In this document: piece after piece, positions 55,847-63,686 of the stretch
How positions within the stretch are numbered: position 1 is the first letter of the stretch
Layout of the letters: the number at the start of each line of letters is the position of its first letter
NCBI RefSeq assembly: GCF_001011155.1
Contig: NZ_CP011479.1
Location: forward strand, 1,506,501-1,570,500
From: Hoeflea sp. IMCC20628
Lineage (GTDB): Bacteria; Pseudomonadota; Alphaproteobacteria; Rhizobiales; Rhizobiaceae
DNA length: 64,000 nt
Direction: 5' to 3'
The notes under the pieces: model-generated
Seen by the model: only the letters and a program-made list of their open reading frames with translations
Database searches by the model: none
What the model was told of the DNA's origin: nothing
Translations under genes and position numbers: made by a program

Positions 55847-56122
55847 CTATTCGAAGGTTTTTTCTGCGTTCAAAACGGCGGAGATCATCCTAGTGATTTC
55901 TGGCGCAATATCCGGGCTTCGCCGATAACGAACCCATTGCGCATCACGCCGGTCGACAACGAGGCCAACTTCGCGCAACACTTTCATGTGTCTCGACATG
56001 CGGCTCTGGCTTGCATCAAGCCGTTCCATCAATTCGCACACGCAATGCTCGCCGCCATCCCAAACGATGGCGAGAGCGGCGCGGCGGGTCGAATCACAAA
56101 GCGCGTTGAGGATCTCTTGCAT
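55847..56122 (-). CDS. arsR: ArsR-family metalloid-responsive repressor
   Basis: A 91-residue winged-helix repressor. DSTRRAALAIVWDGGEHCVC leads to the metal-binding pair HCVCELMERL (Cys-x-Cys, as the ELCVCDL box of ArsR) and the recognition helix ASQSRMSRHMKVLRE. Arsenite or similar binding would release it from DNA. No Shine-Dalgarno sequence precedes the start, while a -10-like CATATT lies about nine bases upstream, so the mRNA may be leaderless. An inverted repeat (56132-56151) and an FNR-type box (56157-56170) stand directly upstream. Confidence 0.9.
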   Translation of the reverse strand: MQEILNALCDSTRRAALAIVWDGGEHCVCELMERLDASQSRMSRHMKVLREVGLVVDRRDAQWVRYRRSPDIAPEITRMISAVLNAEKTFE

Positions 56123-56131
56123 GACGCGTTA

Positions 56132-56151
56132 ATATGCGCTTTTCCGCATAT
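56132..56151. promoter_or_regulatory. Probable ArsR operator
   Basis: ATATGCG-CTTTTC-CGCATAT, a perfect seven-base inverted repeat ten bases before the arsR start codon. It overlaps the presumed core promoter, as expected for autorepression. Confidence 0.7.
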
Positions 56152-56156
56152 GCGTG

Positions 56157-56170
56157 TTGATCCATGTCAA
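56157..56170. promoter_or_regulatory. FNR-type box upstream of arsR
   Basis: TTGATCCATGTCAA is an exact TTGAY-N4-RTCAA site. Its centre is 41.5 bases upstream of the arsR start codon, the class II activator position if transcription starts at the ATG itself. TTGACA on the minus strand could also be read as a plain -35 box. Confidence 0.55.
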
Positions 56171-56381
56171 TCTGCCCTATGGGGCTCGGACTTCCAGGAA
56201 AACAGCCATTGGCACAGGCGCAGCGAATTCACGCTTTGCCGGGATGCCCATCGTTGGTCTGAGGTGTAGCGAAGTGCCGCTTCCCGCCGAGCGTGTCATT
56301 CCTGCCGCCGATACACTGGCGCGCCCTGGGCGGGAGTTCGACATTGCGGGGAGATACAAAACAACGCGATAGGCCGGCCCG

Positions 56382-57539
56382 CTACCTGAACATTGGTGGC
56401 CGTGCGTCGATCCATTGGCCATCTTCCATGCCCGATTCCGCCACGGCAAACACGGCGGCCATCGAGCGCAAGCCGTCTTCGGCGCGGGGGTAGAGATTGG
56501 CGGCGGGATCGATGGCGCGGCCTTCTTTCTCTGCGCGGATGGCCTCAGCCAGGTCCTTGTAGATATTGGCAAACGCCAGCGGCATGCCTTCGGCGTGGCC
56601 GATGGTGACGCGGGAAGTCCGGTCGGCTTCGGGTGACAGACCCGCTTCGCCGCGCTCGATGGTCTGCAAGCGCTCGCCCAGCGGCATCCAGAAAAGCTGG
56701 TTGGGTTGTTCCTGGGCCCAGCGCAGCCCGCCATTTTCGCCAAACACCTGCAGCGTCAGCCCGTGCTGGCGGCCGATGGCAATCGATGAGGTCCAAAGCC
56801 GTCCGACAGTGCCGCCGTCCATGCGGAAATTGACCATGGCGTCGTCTTCGAGCACCCGGCTTTGAATGCAGGAGACGGTGTCGGCGGAGAGTTTTGTGAC
56901 TTCCTGGCCAGTGACGAAACTGGCCATATGCAGCGCGTGAATGCCGCAATCGGCAAATTGCGCCGAGACGCCTGCCTGGGCCGGATCATAGCGCCAGCGC
57001 ACCCGCGGATTGTCGGCATCAGCCGCATCGGCATGGTGGCCATGGGCGAACTCGGCCTTGACCAGCCGGATTTGGCCCAGATCACCGCGCGCCACCATCG
57101 CCTTCATGTGGCGCACCAGCGAGTAGCCGGAATAGCCGTAATTGACCGCGCAGATTTTCCCGGTCGCCTTGGCGGTGCGGACAATGTCCTCGCCTTGCTC
57201 GATGGTCATGGTCATCGGCTTTTCGCAGAGCACGTGAAAACCGGCCTCGAGATAGGCTTTTGTGATCTCGTAATGGGTGGCGTTGGGGGTTGCCACGGTG
57301 ACCAGATCGACGCGGTCGGGGCGGTTCTTCTCGCCGTCGAGCATCTCGCGCCAGTCGCCATAGGCGCGGGTCGCGTCAAGACCCAGTCGCTGACCATAAT
57401 CGCGGCCGGCGTCGGGCCGGTGGTCGAGTGCGCCAGCGGTGAATTCGAATTCACCGTCAAGTCCGGCGCCAAGCCGGTGTGCCGGACCGATCTGGCTGCC
57501 TTCGCCGCCGCCGATCATTCCCCATTTGAGCTTTGTCAT
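56382..57539 (-). CDS. Gfo/Idh/MocA-family oxidoreductase
   Basis: A 385-residue NAD(P)-dependent dehydrogenase for cyclitols or sugars. The Rossmann start is GMIGGGEGSQIG, the conserved EKP lies in HVLCEKPMTMT, and the catalytic region is ADCGIHALHMASF. Its place in the inositol cluster suggests oxidation of myo-, scyllo- or modified inositol. It follows the TIM-barrel gene on the same strand but is separated by 270 bases containing a repeat element, so it may have its own promoter. Confidence 0.92.
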   Translation of the reverse strand: MTKLKWGMIGGGEGSQIGPAHRLGAGLDGEFEFTAGALDHRPDAGRDYGQRLGLDATRAYGDWREMLDGEKNRPDRVDLVTVATPNATHYEITKAYLEAGFHVLCEKPMTMTIEQGEDIVRTAKATGKICAVNYGYSGYSLVRHMKAMVARGDLGQIRLVKAEFAHGHHADAADADNPRVRWRYDPAQAGVSAQFADCGIHALHMASFVTGQEVTKLSADTVSCIQSRVLEDDAMVNFRMDGGTVGRLWTSSIAIGRQHGLTLQVFGENGGLRWAQEQPNQLFWMPLGERLQTIERGEAGLSPEADRTSRVTIGHAEGMPLAFANIYKDLAEAIRAEKEGRAIDPAANLYPRAEDGLRSMAAVFAVAESGMEDGQWIDARPPMFR

Positions 57540-57639
57540 GATGATTTGCCTCCAAATCGATGTGAAACAGCGCCGTGCTCAAAGCGGAACTCGCTCTACA
57601 CGGCAAAATTGCCAGTTCAGTACTGTGCCGTCACAATCT

Positions 57640-57753
57640 CCGTCATACCGGACTTGATCCGGTATCCAGCGACCCGGCGTCTGCCGGGTCAGAAGAGTTT
57701 TTAGCCCAAAGACTTGGGCTGACTGGATGCCGGATCGGGGTCCGGCATGACGG
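57640..57753. repeat. Intergenic palindromic repeat element
   Basis: A 114-base element with complementary ends, CCGTCATACCGGACTTGATC at the left and ATGACGG at the right end of a matching arm (CTGGATGCCGGATCGGGGTC starts at 57723). Inside are two smaller hairpins: GACCCGGC/GCCGGGTC (57671-57690) and AGCCCAA/TTGGGCT (57703-57720). The whole can fold into a three-hairpin structure. Elements with these CGTCATNCCGGACTTGATCC arms are dispersed in many alphaproteobacterial genomes. Confidence 0.85.
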
Positions 57754-57809
57754 TGTCAAACAACCTCATGCCACAGCCACGGAGACCGGTACGTACAGCC
57801 ACGCAAACC

Positions 57810-58703
57810 TCAGTTGAAACCGATGGATTGCAGATAGGCGCGGTTGGCTTTGGCGTCGCCCACCGGATCGGGATCGAGCAGCGGATCGCAATCCTGCTCC
57901 ACCGTGCACCAGCCCTCGAAACCGTGATCGAGCAGGATCTGCCGCACCGCCGGGAAGTCGACGTCGCCATCACCTAGATTGCAGAAGATGCCTTGTCCGC
58001 AGGCATCATAGAAGCCGGTGCGTTTGGCAATCGCCGCTGCTTTCACATCCGGGTTGATGTCTTTGAAATGCATGTAGGAAATGCGATCGATATGACGCTT
58101 CATGAAGGCCACCGGATCATACCCGGCATAGGAATGGTGCCCAGTGTCGAAGCAGATCTTGAGAATTTTCTCATCCACTTCGTCAAGCAGCCGCTCTAGC
58201 TCCGGTTCGAAATCGATGAAGCCCGCCGCATGGGCGTGCATGCCGACGGTGAGGCCATATTCCTCGGCGCCCATCTTCGCCACGGTGGCGATCCGATCAC
58301 GGAAGGCCGACCATTCGGCCTGATCCATCTGTTCGGCCTCGCTGGCGCGGCCGGCGGTGGGCGCGCGGCGCGGCGAGATCGAATCGATCAGCACCAGATG
58401 TTTGGCGCCGTGTGCAGCAAGCGCCTTGCAGGTGCGCACCGCACCATCCATCACATTGTCCCATTGGCTGGCATCATGGAATGCGCGGAACACCACGCCG
58501 CCAATCAGCTCCAGGCCGTTCACCTCGAGCGCTTCACCAAGGATGGCCGGATCTTCCGGCATGAAGCCGACGGGGCCGAGTTCGATGCCCTTGTAACCGG
58601 CCTCGGCGCATTGCTTCAGCACGGTCTGCCAGTCCGGGTTGCGCGGGTCGCTCGCAAATTCGACACCCCAGGAGCAGGGTGCATTGCCGATTTGAATTGT
58701 CAT
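57810..58703 (-). CDS. IolE/MocC-like TIM-barrel protein
   Basis: A 297-residue xylose-isomerase-like barrel. It starts TIQIGNAPCSWGVEFA and has metal-binding residues in VGMHAHAAGFIDFE, ICFDTGHHSYAG and YMHFKDINPD, and ends in CTVEQDCDP. It could be an inosose dehydratase, an isomerase/epimerase of a keto-inositol, or a homolog of rhizopine protein MocC. It lies 16 bases after the upstream Gfo/Idh/MocA gene, so the two are one operon. The exact reaction is uncertain. Confidence 0.88.
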   Translation of the reverse strand: MTIQIGNAPCSWGVEFASDPRNPDWQTVLKQCAEAGYKGIELGPVGFMPEDPAILGEALEVNGLELIGGVVFRAFHDASQWDNVMDGAVRTCKALAAHGAKHLVLIDSISPRRAPTAGRASEAEQMDQAEWSAFRDRIATVAKMGAEEYGLTVGMHAHAAGFIDFEPELERLLDEVDEKILKICFDTGHHSYAGYDPVAFMKRHIDRISYMHFKDINPDVKAAAIAKRTGFYDACGQGIFCNLGDGDVDFPAVRQILLDHGFEGWCTVEQDCDPLLDPDPVGDAKANRAYLQSIGFN

Positions 58704-58719
58704 GTGGTTTCCCCTCCGC

Positions 58720-59838
58720 TTACTCGATCCCGTCGAGTGTCTGCCATGATTTTGATTGCGACGAGGCGAGCGCCGCCGCCACGATTTCGTTGACCGCCAA
58801 CCCGTCGCGGAAGCTCGGCCATACCGGCTTTCCGGTCTCGATGGCGCGCAGGAAATCCCGCGCCTCGATGATGATCTGGTCCTGATAGCCGGTGCCGTGG
58901 CCGGGGCCCTGGCAGAACGGCAGATAGTCGGGATGGGCCGGGCCGGTGAGGATTTTTCGGAAACCGCGCACCGCTTCCGGCTCGTCCATCTTGTAAAGCC
59001 ACAGCGCGTTCTGGTCTTCCTGGTCGAAACGGATGGCCCCCTTGGTGCCGGTGATCTCGTAGGCGTAGCCCATCTTGCGGCCCGTCGCTATGCGGATGAA
59101 ATGCATCTGCCCCATGGCGCCGCCGCCGGCACCGTTTTCAAAGCGGCACATCATCTGGCCCTGATCGTCATTGCTGACTGTGCCGCCGGGGCGGATGACA
59201 TGCACCGTCTCGACCTCGGCAATCAATGACCGGATCGGCCCGACCAGTGCCAGCGCTGCGTTGATCATGTGCGGAGCGAGATCGCCCATGGTGCCGTTGG
59301 CCTCGCCTGTCGTGCGCCAGTTCGCAGGCGTCTGCGGGTCGGCGAGAAAATCCTCGGTGTGCTCGCCGCGAAACCAGGTGATTTCGCCGATCTCGCCATC
59401 GGCAATGAGTTGCCGGGCAAACTGGCTCGCCGGCGTGCGGATATAGTTGAAGCCGACCATATTGGCCGCACCGCTTTTTTCCGCAGCCTCGGCCATGGCG
59501 CGGCTGTCCTCCAGTGACGCCCCCATCGGCTTTTCGCACAGCACTGGCTTGCCCAGTGCAAAGGCTGCCTCGGCAATGGCCCGGTGGGTCGATTGCGGCG
59601 AGGCGATGACGATGGCCTCGACCTTCGGATCGGCAACCAGTTCGCGCCAGTCGGCTGCCGCGCGGGCGAAGCCATAGGCCGCGCGATAGCGCTCGGCTGA
59701 GTTGGGTGATCCGGCGGAGACCATTTCCAGCCGAGGCCGCAGCCCGGTGTCAAACACCGCGCCAACGCTTGCCATGGCTACCGCATGGGCCTTGCCCATA
59801 TAGCCTCCGCCAACAATGCCAATGCCGATGTCACGCAT
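58720..59838 (-). CDS. Gfo/Idh/MocA-family oxidoreductase, inositol dehydrogenase-like
   Basis: A 372-residue dehydrogenase. It has GIGIVGGGYMGKAHA, the EKP motif in VLCEKPMGASLED, GFNYIRTPA and the catalytic region MGDLAPHMINAALAL. ATG 59838 (MRDIGIG) is the start; the frame open to 59910 would cross the operator. It leads the leftward arm of the cluster, only 33 bases from the centre of the LacI-type operator at 59863-59880. It differs clearly from its paralog at 56382, so each likely oxidises a different cyclitol or position. Confidence 0.93.
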   Translation of the reverse strand: MRDIGIGIVGGGYMGKAHAVAMASVGAVFDTGLRPRLEMVSAGSPNSAERYRAAYGFARAAADWRELVADPKVEAIVIASPQSTHRAIAEAAFALGKPVLCEKPMGASLEDSRAMAEAAEKSGAANMVGFNYIRTPASQFARQLIADGEIGEITWFRGEHTEDFLADPQTPANWRTTGEANGTMGDLAPHMINAALALVGPIRSLIAEVETVHVIRPGGTVSNDDQGQMMCRFENGAGGGAMGQMHFIRIATGRKMGYAYEITGTKGAIRFDQEDQNALWLYKMDEPEAVRGFRKILTGPAHPDYLPFCQGPGHGTGYQDQIIIEARDFLRAIETGKPVWPSFRDGLAVNEIVAAALASSQSKSWQTLDGIE

Positions 59839-59862
59839 ATTCGGGCCTATCGTGAAATAGAG

Positions 59863-59880
59863 TTTGCAACCGGTTGCAAA
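59863..59880. promoter_or_regulatory. LacI-type operator of the inositol divergon
   Basis: TTTGCAACCGGTTGCAAA, a perfect palindrome identical to the core at 46216-46239. It lies between the divergent dehydrogenase (start 59838) and iolD (start 59973). Confidence 0.85.
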
Positions 59881-59972
59881 TTTTGTATCTTCGGAAGTGG
59901 AGTTTCGCAAGCGGCATTTTGGAAACCGGAGAATTCCGGTGCAGCTTGCCAGAAAAAGGGAGGCCTCGGCGC

Positions 59973-61838
59973 ATGACCGGGAACACGATACGTCTGACGA
60001 CGGCTCAAGCCATCATCCGTTATCTCGCCAATCAGTTCATCGAAATCGATGGGGAGGAAATGCGCCTGTGCGGTGGCGGCTTTGGCATTTTCGGCCACGG
60101 CAATGTCACCTGTCTGGGGGAAGCGCTCTATGATGCGCGCGCCGAACTGCCGCTTTATCGCGGCCAGAACGAGCAAAGCATGGGCTTTGCCGCGGCCGCC
60201 TATTCCAAGCAATGGCTCAGACAGCGCTTCATGTTCTGCACCGCCTCGGCCGGGCCGGGAACAGCCAATCTGCTGACCTCGGCGGCGCTGGCACACGCCA
60301 ACCGGCTGCCGATGCTGATGCTGTGCGGAGATATCTTCATCACCCGACTGCCTGATCCGGTACTGCAGCAGCTCGAGCATTACGGCAATCCGACCATCGG
60401 TGTGAATGATGCCTTCAAACCGGTGTCGCGGTTCTGGGACCGGATCACCCATCCGGCGCAGATCATCCAGTCACTCCCCGCGGCGATTGCCACCATGCTC
60501 GATCCGGCCGATTGCGGCCCGGCCTTTCTGGGCCTGCCGCAGGACGTGCAGGGCTGGGCCTATGACTATCCGGTGGAAATGTTCGCCAAAAAGCTGCACC
60601 GCATCCGCCGTCAGGCGCCTGATGCGCGCGAAATCGACGATGCCGCAGCGCTGCTCAAGGCCGCCAAGCGCCCGGTAATCATCGCCGGAGGCGGCGTGCA
60701 GTATTCCCGCGCCACGGTCGAACTGACAGCCTTCGCCGAAGCCCATCAGATCCCGGTGATCGAAACCATCGCCGGGCGGGCCAATCTGCTTGCCACCCAT
60801 CCGCTCAACATCGGCCCGGTCGGCGTCACCGGTTCGGACAGCGCCAATGCCATTGCCGAGACTGCGGATGTGATTCTGGCAGTCGGCACGCGGCTGCAGG
60901 ATTTCACCACCGGTTCGTGGACCGCGTTCGACAAATCCGCTCGCATCATCTCGCTCAATGCCGCCCGCCACGATGCGGCAAAACATCTGTCGATGCCGGT
61001 TGTCGGCGATGCAAAGCTGGGGATTGAGGCGCTGGGCGCAGCACTTGACGGCTATAGCGCGCCGTCGGACTGGACTGCCTCGGCGCTGGACAAGCGCAAG
61101 GCCTGGGATGACTATGTCGCTGGCAATGTGGCGCATGGCAATAGGCCCAATTCCTATGCGCAGGCCATTGGCGTGGTCAACGCGCTGTGCGATCCGCGCG
61201 ACCGGGTGGTCACAGCCGCGGGCGGTCTGCCGGCCGAAGTGACGGCCAACTGGCGCACGCTGTCGCTCGGCACAGTCGATGTCGAGTTCGGTTTTTCCTG
61301 CATGGGCTACGAGATCGCCGGTGGCTGGGGCGCACGTATCGCCCAATCCGAGCGCGAGCCGGACAAGGACACCATCGTCTTTGTCGGCGATGGCGCCTAT
61401 CTGCTGATGAATTCCGACATCTATTCCTCGGTGCTGAGCAACAAGAAGCTGATCATCCTGGTGCTCGACAATGGCGGCTTTGCCGTCATCAACAAGCTGC
61501 AGAACAACACCGGCAATGAGAGCTTCAACAACCTGATCGCCGATTGCCCGACCATAGACGAACCCTTTGCCGTGGATTTCGAAGCCCATGCGGCGTCGAT
61601 GGGCGCGATCTCGGAGACCGTGTCCAATCCGGCCGAGCTCGGGGAGGCCTTCACGCGCGCCAAGGTGAGCCAAAAGACCCATGTGATCGTCATGAAGGTT
61701 GCAGCCCATGATGCCTGGACCGATCAGGGCCACACCTGGTGGGAAGTCGGCACGCCGCATGTGACCGACAATCCCAAGGTCAAGGCCGCGCATGAAGAGC
61801 AGGAAGCGACCCGCTCCAAACAGCGCAAAGGCGTTTGA
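59973..61838 (+). CDS. iolD: 3D-(3,5/4)-trihydroxycyclohexane-1,2-dione hydrolase
   Basis: A 621-residue thiamine diphosphate enzyme that opens the ring of the dione to 5-deoxy-glucuronate in inositol breakdown. The N-terminal signature is CGGGFGIFGHGNV, the TPP-activating Glu lies in GQNEQSMGFAAAAY, and the C-terminal TPP/Mg2+ site is VGDGAYLLMNSDIYS with NNGG-type VLDNGGFAVI after it. ATG 59973 has GGGAGG upstream; the open frame from 59874 crosses the operator. The stop lies one base before the dioxygenase start. Confidence 0.95.
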   Translation: MTGNTIRLTTAQAIIRYLANQFIEIDGEEMRLCGGGFGIFGHGNVTCLGEALYDARAELPLYRGQNEQSMGFAAAAYSKQWLRQRFMFCTASAGPGTANLLTSAALAHANRLPMLMLCGDIFITRLPDPVLQQLEHYGNPTIGVNDAFKPVSRFWDRITHPAQIIQSLPAAIATMLDPADCGPAFLGLPQDVQGWAYDYPVEMFAKKLHRIRRQAPDAREIDDAAALLKAAKRPVIIAGGGVQYSRATVELTAFAEAHQIPVIETIAGRANLLATHPLNIGPVGVTGSDSANAIAETADVILAVGTRLQDFTTGSWTAFDKSARIISLNAARHDAAKHLSMPVVGDAKLGIEALGAALDGYSAPSDWTASALDKRKAWDDYVAGNVAHGNRPNSYAQAIGVVNALCDPRDRVVTAAGGLPAEVTANWRTLSLGTVDVEFGFSCMGYEIAGGWGARIAQSEREPDKDTIVFVGDGAYLLMNSDIYSSVLSNKKLIILVLDNGGFAVINKLQNNTGNESFNNLIADCPTIDEPFAVDFEAHAASMGAISETVSNPAELGEAFTRAKVSQKTHVIVMKVAAHDAWTDQGHTWWEVGTPHVTDNPKVKAAHEEQEATRSKQRKGV

Positions 61839-61839
61839 G

Positions 61840-62679
61840 ATGAAGCGCTTCACTGCCGAAAACGCCGATCCCGACATTGTCATCGACGAACTGCTGCATG
61901 GCGGCGGGGCGGTGACCATTTCAGGGCTGTTTTCGCCCGAGGACGTGGCCAAAGCCCGCGCCATCGTTATGGCGCATTCAGAAAACGAATCCGAGAAGGT
62001 GACGCATTTTCAGGGCGCAGCGGCGGAAGAGGGCAAGATCAACCTGCAGCGCCGGGTCTGGAACCTGCTGGCCAAGGGCGAGGTGTTTTCGCGCATGGCG
62101 GCCCACCCGGTGCTGATGGATATCCTGCGCAGGTTTTTAGGCACCGAATTCATCATGGGCTCGATTGCCGCCAACCGGATTCTGCCGGGCGGGCCGGGGC
62201 AGGAGCCGCATGTCGATTATCCCTATTGGGATTTCCACAAGCCCGAAACCCATCCGGTCGGCTTTAACGGCTCGTTCCCGATGAATGCCCAGGTCTCCGT
62301 GATCCTTGATCCGTTCACCACTGAGAGCGGCGCCACCGGCTATGTACCGGGAAGCCAGAGAGAGCTGCGCTATCCGACTGCCGAGGACAAATTCTATGAT
62401 CGCTGCGAGCGGATGACCGGCGAACCCGGCGATGTGGCGCTGTTTTACGGCGTCACCTGGCACTGCGCCATGCCCAATACGTCTGATCACGACCGCAGCG
62501 CCATCCTGATCCAGTATCTGCCGAAATGGGTCAAGCCGATGGAAGACATGCCGGCTGCCCTGCCGCAATCCTTCATCGATGCCGCCAGCCCCGACATGCG
62601 CCAGCTTCTCGGTCTCAATTATCCCTATCCGGAAGTGCTTGATGCGGCGCGCGCCGGCAATGCCGAGGGCCGGACATGA
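61840..62679 (+). CDS. Phytanoyl-CoA dioxygenase-family (PhyH) Fe(II)/2-oxoglutarate enzyme
   Basis: A 279-residue dioxygenase. The iron motif H-x-D is seen in EPHVDYPYWDF, the distal His in GVTWHCAMPN, and the 2-oxoglutarate Arg in HDRSAILIQY. The gap to iolD is one base and its end overlaps the iolC-like gene by four, so it is firmly built into the iol operon. PhyH proteins hydroxylate or oxidatively demethylate small molecules; here O-demethylation or hydroxylation of a modified inositol before the standard pathway is a reasonable guess, not shown. Confidence 0.87.
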   Translation: MKRFTAENADPDIVIDELLHGGGAVTISGLFSPEDVAKARAIVMAHSENESEKVTHFQGAAAEEGKINLQRRVWNLLAKGEVFSRMAAHPVLMDILRRFLGTEFIMGSIAANRILPGGPGQEPHVDYPYWDFHKPETHPVGFNGSFPMNAQVSVILDPFTTESGATGYVPGSQRELRYPTAEDKFYDRCERMTGEPGDVALFYGVTWHCAMPNTSDHDRSAILIQYLPKWVKPMEDMPAALPQSFIDAASPDMRQLLGLNYPYPEVLDAARAGNAEGRT

Positions 62680-63656
62680 GCAGTCTCGACGGCATCAAGA
62701 CGCGGAATTTTCTGGTCATCGGACGCGTCGGCATGGATCTGTCGCCTGATCCCGCCGGCACCCGCACCCGTGACGCAACCTCGATGATGGTGGCCATGGG
62801 CGGCTCGAGCGCCAATATCGCAGCGGGCCTGGTCAAGCTCGGCTGCAAGGCGGCCCTGGTCACCAAGGTGTCCGATGATGCGGTCGGCTGGTACTGCCTC
62901 AACCAGCTTGATCATTACGGCGTCGACCGCAGCCACGTGCAGGCGATCACCGGCGAATGCCGCACCTCGCTGGCGGTCTACGAGACCCGCGTCGAAGAGC
63001 ATCAAAGTGTCATCTACCGCAACAATGCCGCCGATTTCCAGATGGACATCGTCGATGTCGAGGCGGTGGATTACATGAGCTTCGGCGCGCTGATCACCGC
63101 CGGCACGGTGTTTGCTGCCGAACCCTCGCGCTCGGCCACCTTCCGGGCTTTTGAGCTGGCCCGCGCTGCCGGTCTGCCGATCATTTTCGATGTTGATTAC
63201 CGGCCCTATTCCTGGCCCTCCGCCGAGGTTGCCGAAGAGGTGCTGTCGCGCGCCGGCGCCATGGCCGATGTCATTGTCGGCAATGACGAGGAGTTCGGCT
63301 TCATGGCCGGCGGCATCGACAAGGGGCTCGACAAGGCGCGTGAACTGGCGGCTACCAGCGCCGGCATCGTCGTCTACAAGATGGGGCCCGAGGGCGCCAT
63401 TGCATTTGCGGAAGGCGAGGAACTGCGCACCGGGATTTATCCCGCAGCAGCCCTCAAGCCCACCGGCGCCGGCGACAGTTTCATGGCCGGCCTGCTGGCA
63501 GGGCTTGGCGAAGGCCGGGAGCTGCGCGACGCGGTGCTGCGCGGCTCGGCTTGCGCCTCCATCGTGGTGTCGCGGCCCGGTTGCGCGCCCGCCATGCCCG
63601 TCACTGCCGAGCTCGAAGCCTTCCTGTCCTCGCATCCCGGCCCGACCTCCGTCTGA
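62676..63656 (+). CDS. iolC: 5-dehydro-2-deoxygluconokinase-like PfkB kinase
   Basis: A 326-residue ribokinase-family enzyme. The start FLVIGRVGMDLSPDP and MGGSSANIAAGLVKLG fit IolC, and the catalytic Asp is in TGAGDSFMAG. IolC phosphorylates 2-deoxy-5-keto-gluconate in inositol breakdown. Standing between iolD/PhyH and iolB supports this; the symbol rests on similarity plus context. It overlaps the dioxygenase stop by four bases and lies 30 bases before iolB. Confidence 0.9.
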   Translation: MSSLDGIKTRNFLVIGRVGMDLSPDPAGTRTRDATSMMVAMGGSSANIAAGLVKLGCKAALVTKVSDDAVGWYCLNQLDHYGVDRSHVQAITGECRTSLAVYETRVEEHQSVIYRNNAADFQMDIVDVEAVDYMSFGALITAGTVFAAEPSRSATFRAFELARAAGLPIIFDVDYRPYSWPSAEVAEEVLSRAGAMADVIVGNDEEFGFMAGGIDKGLDKARELAATSAGIVVYKMGPEGAIAFAEGEELRTGIYPAAALKPTGAGDSFMAGLLAGLGEGRELRDAVLRGSACASIVVSRPGCAPAMPVTAELEAFLSSHPGPTSV

Positions 63657-63686
63657 GCCGCACGTCACCCGAAAGGATCCGACTCC

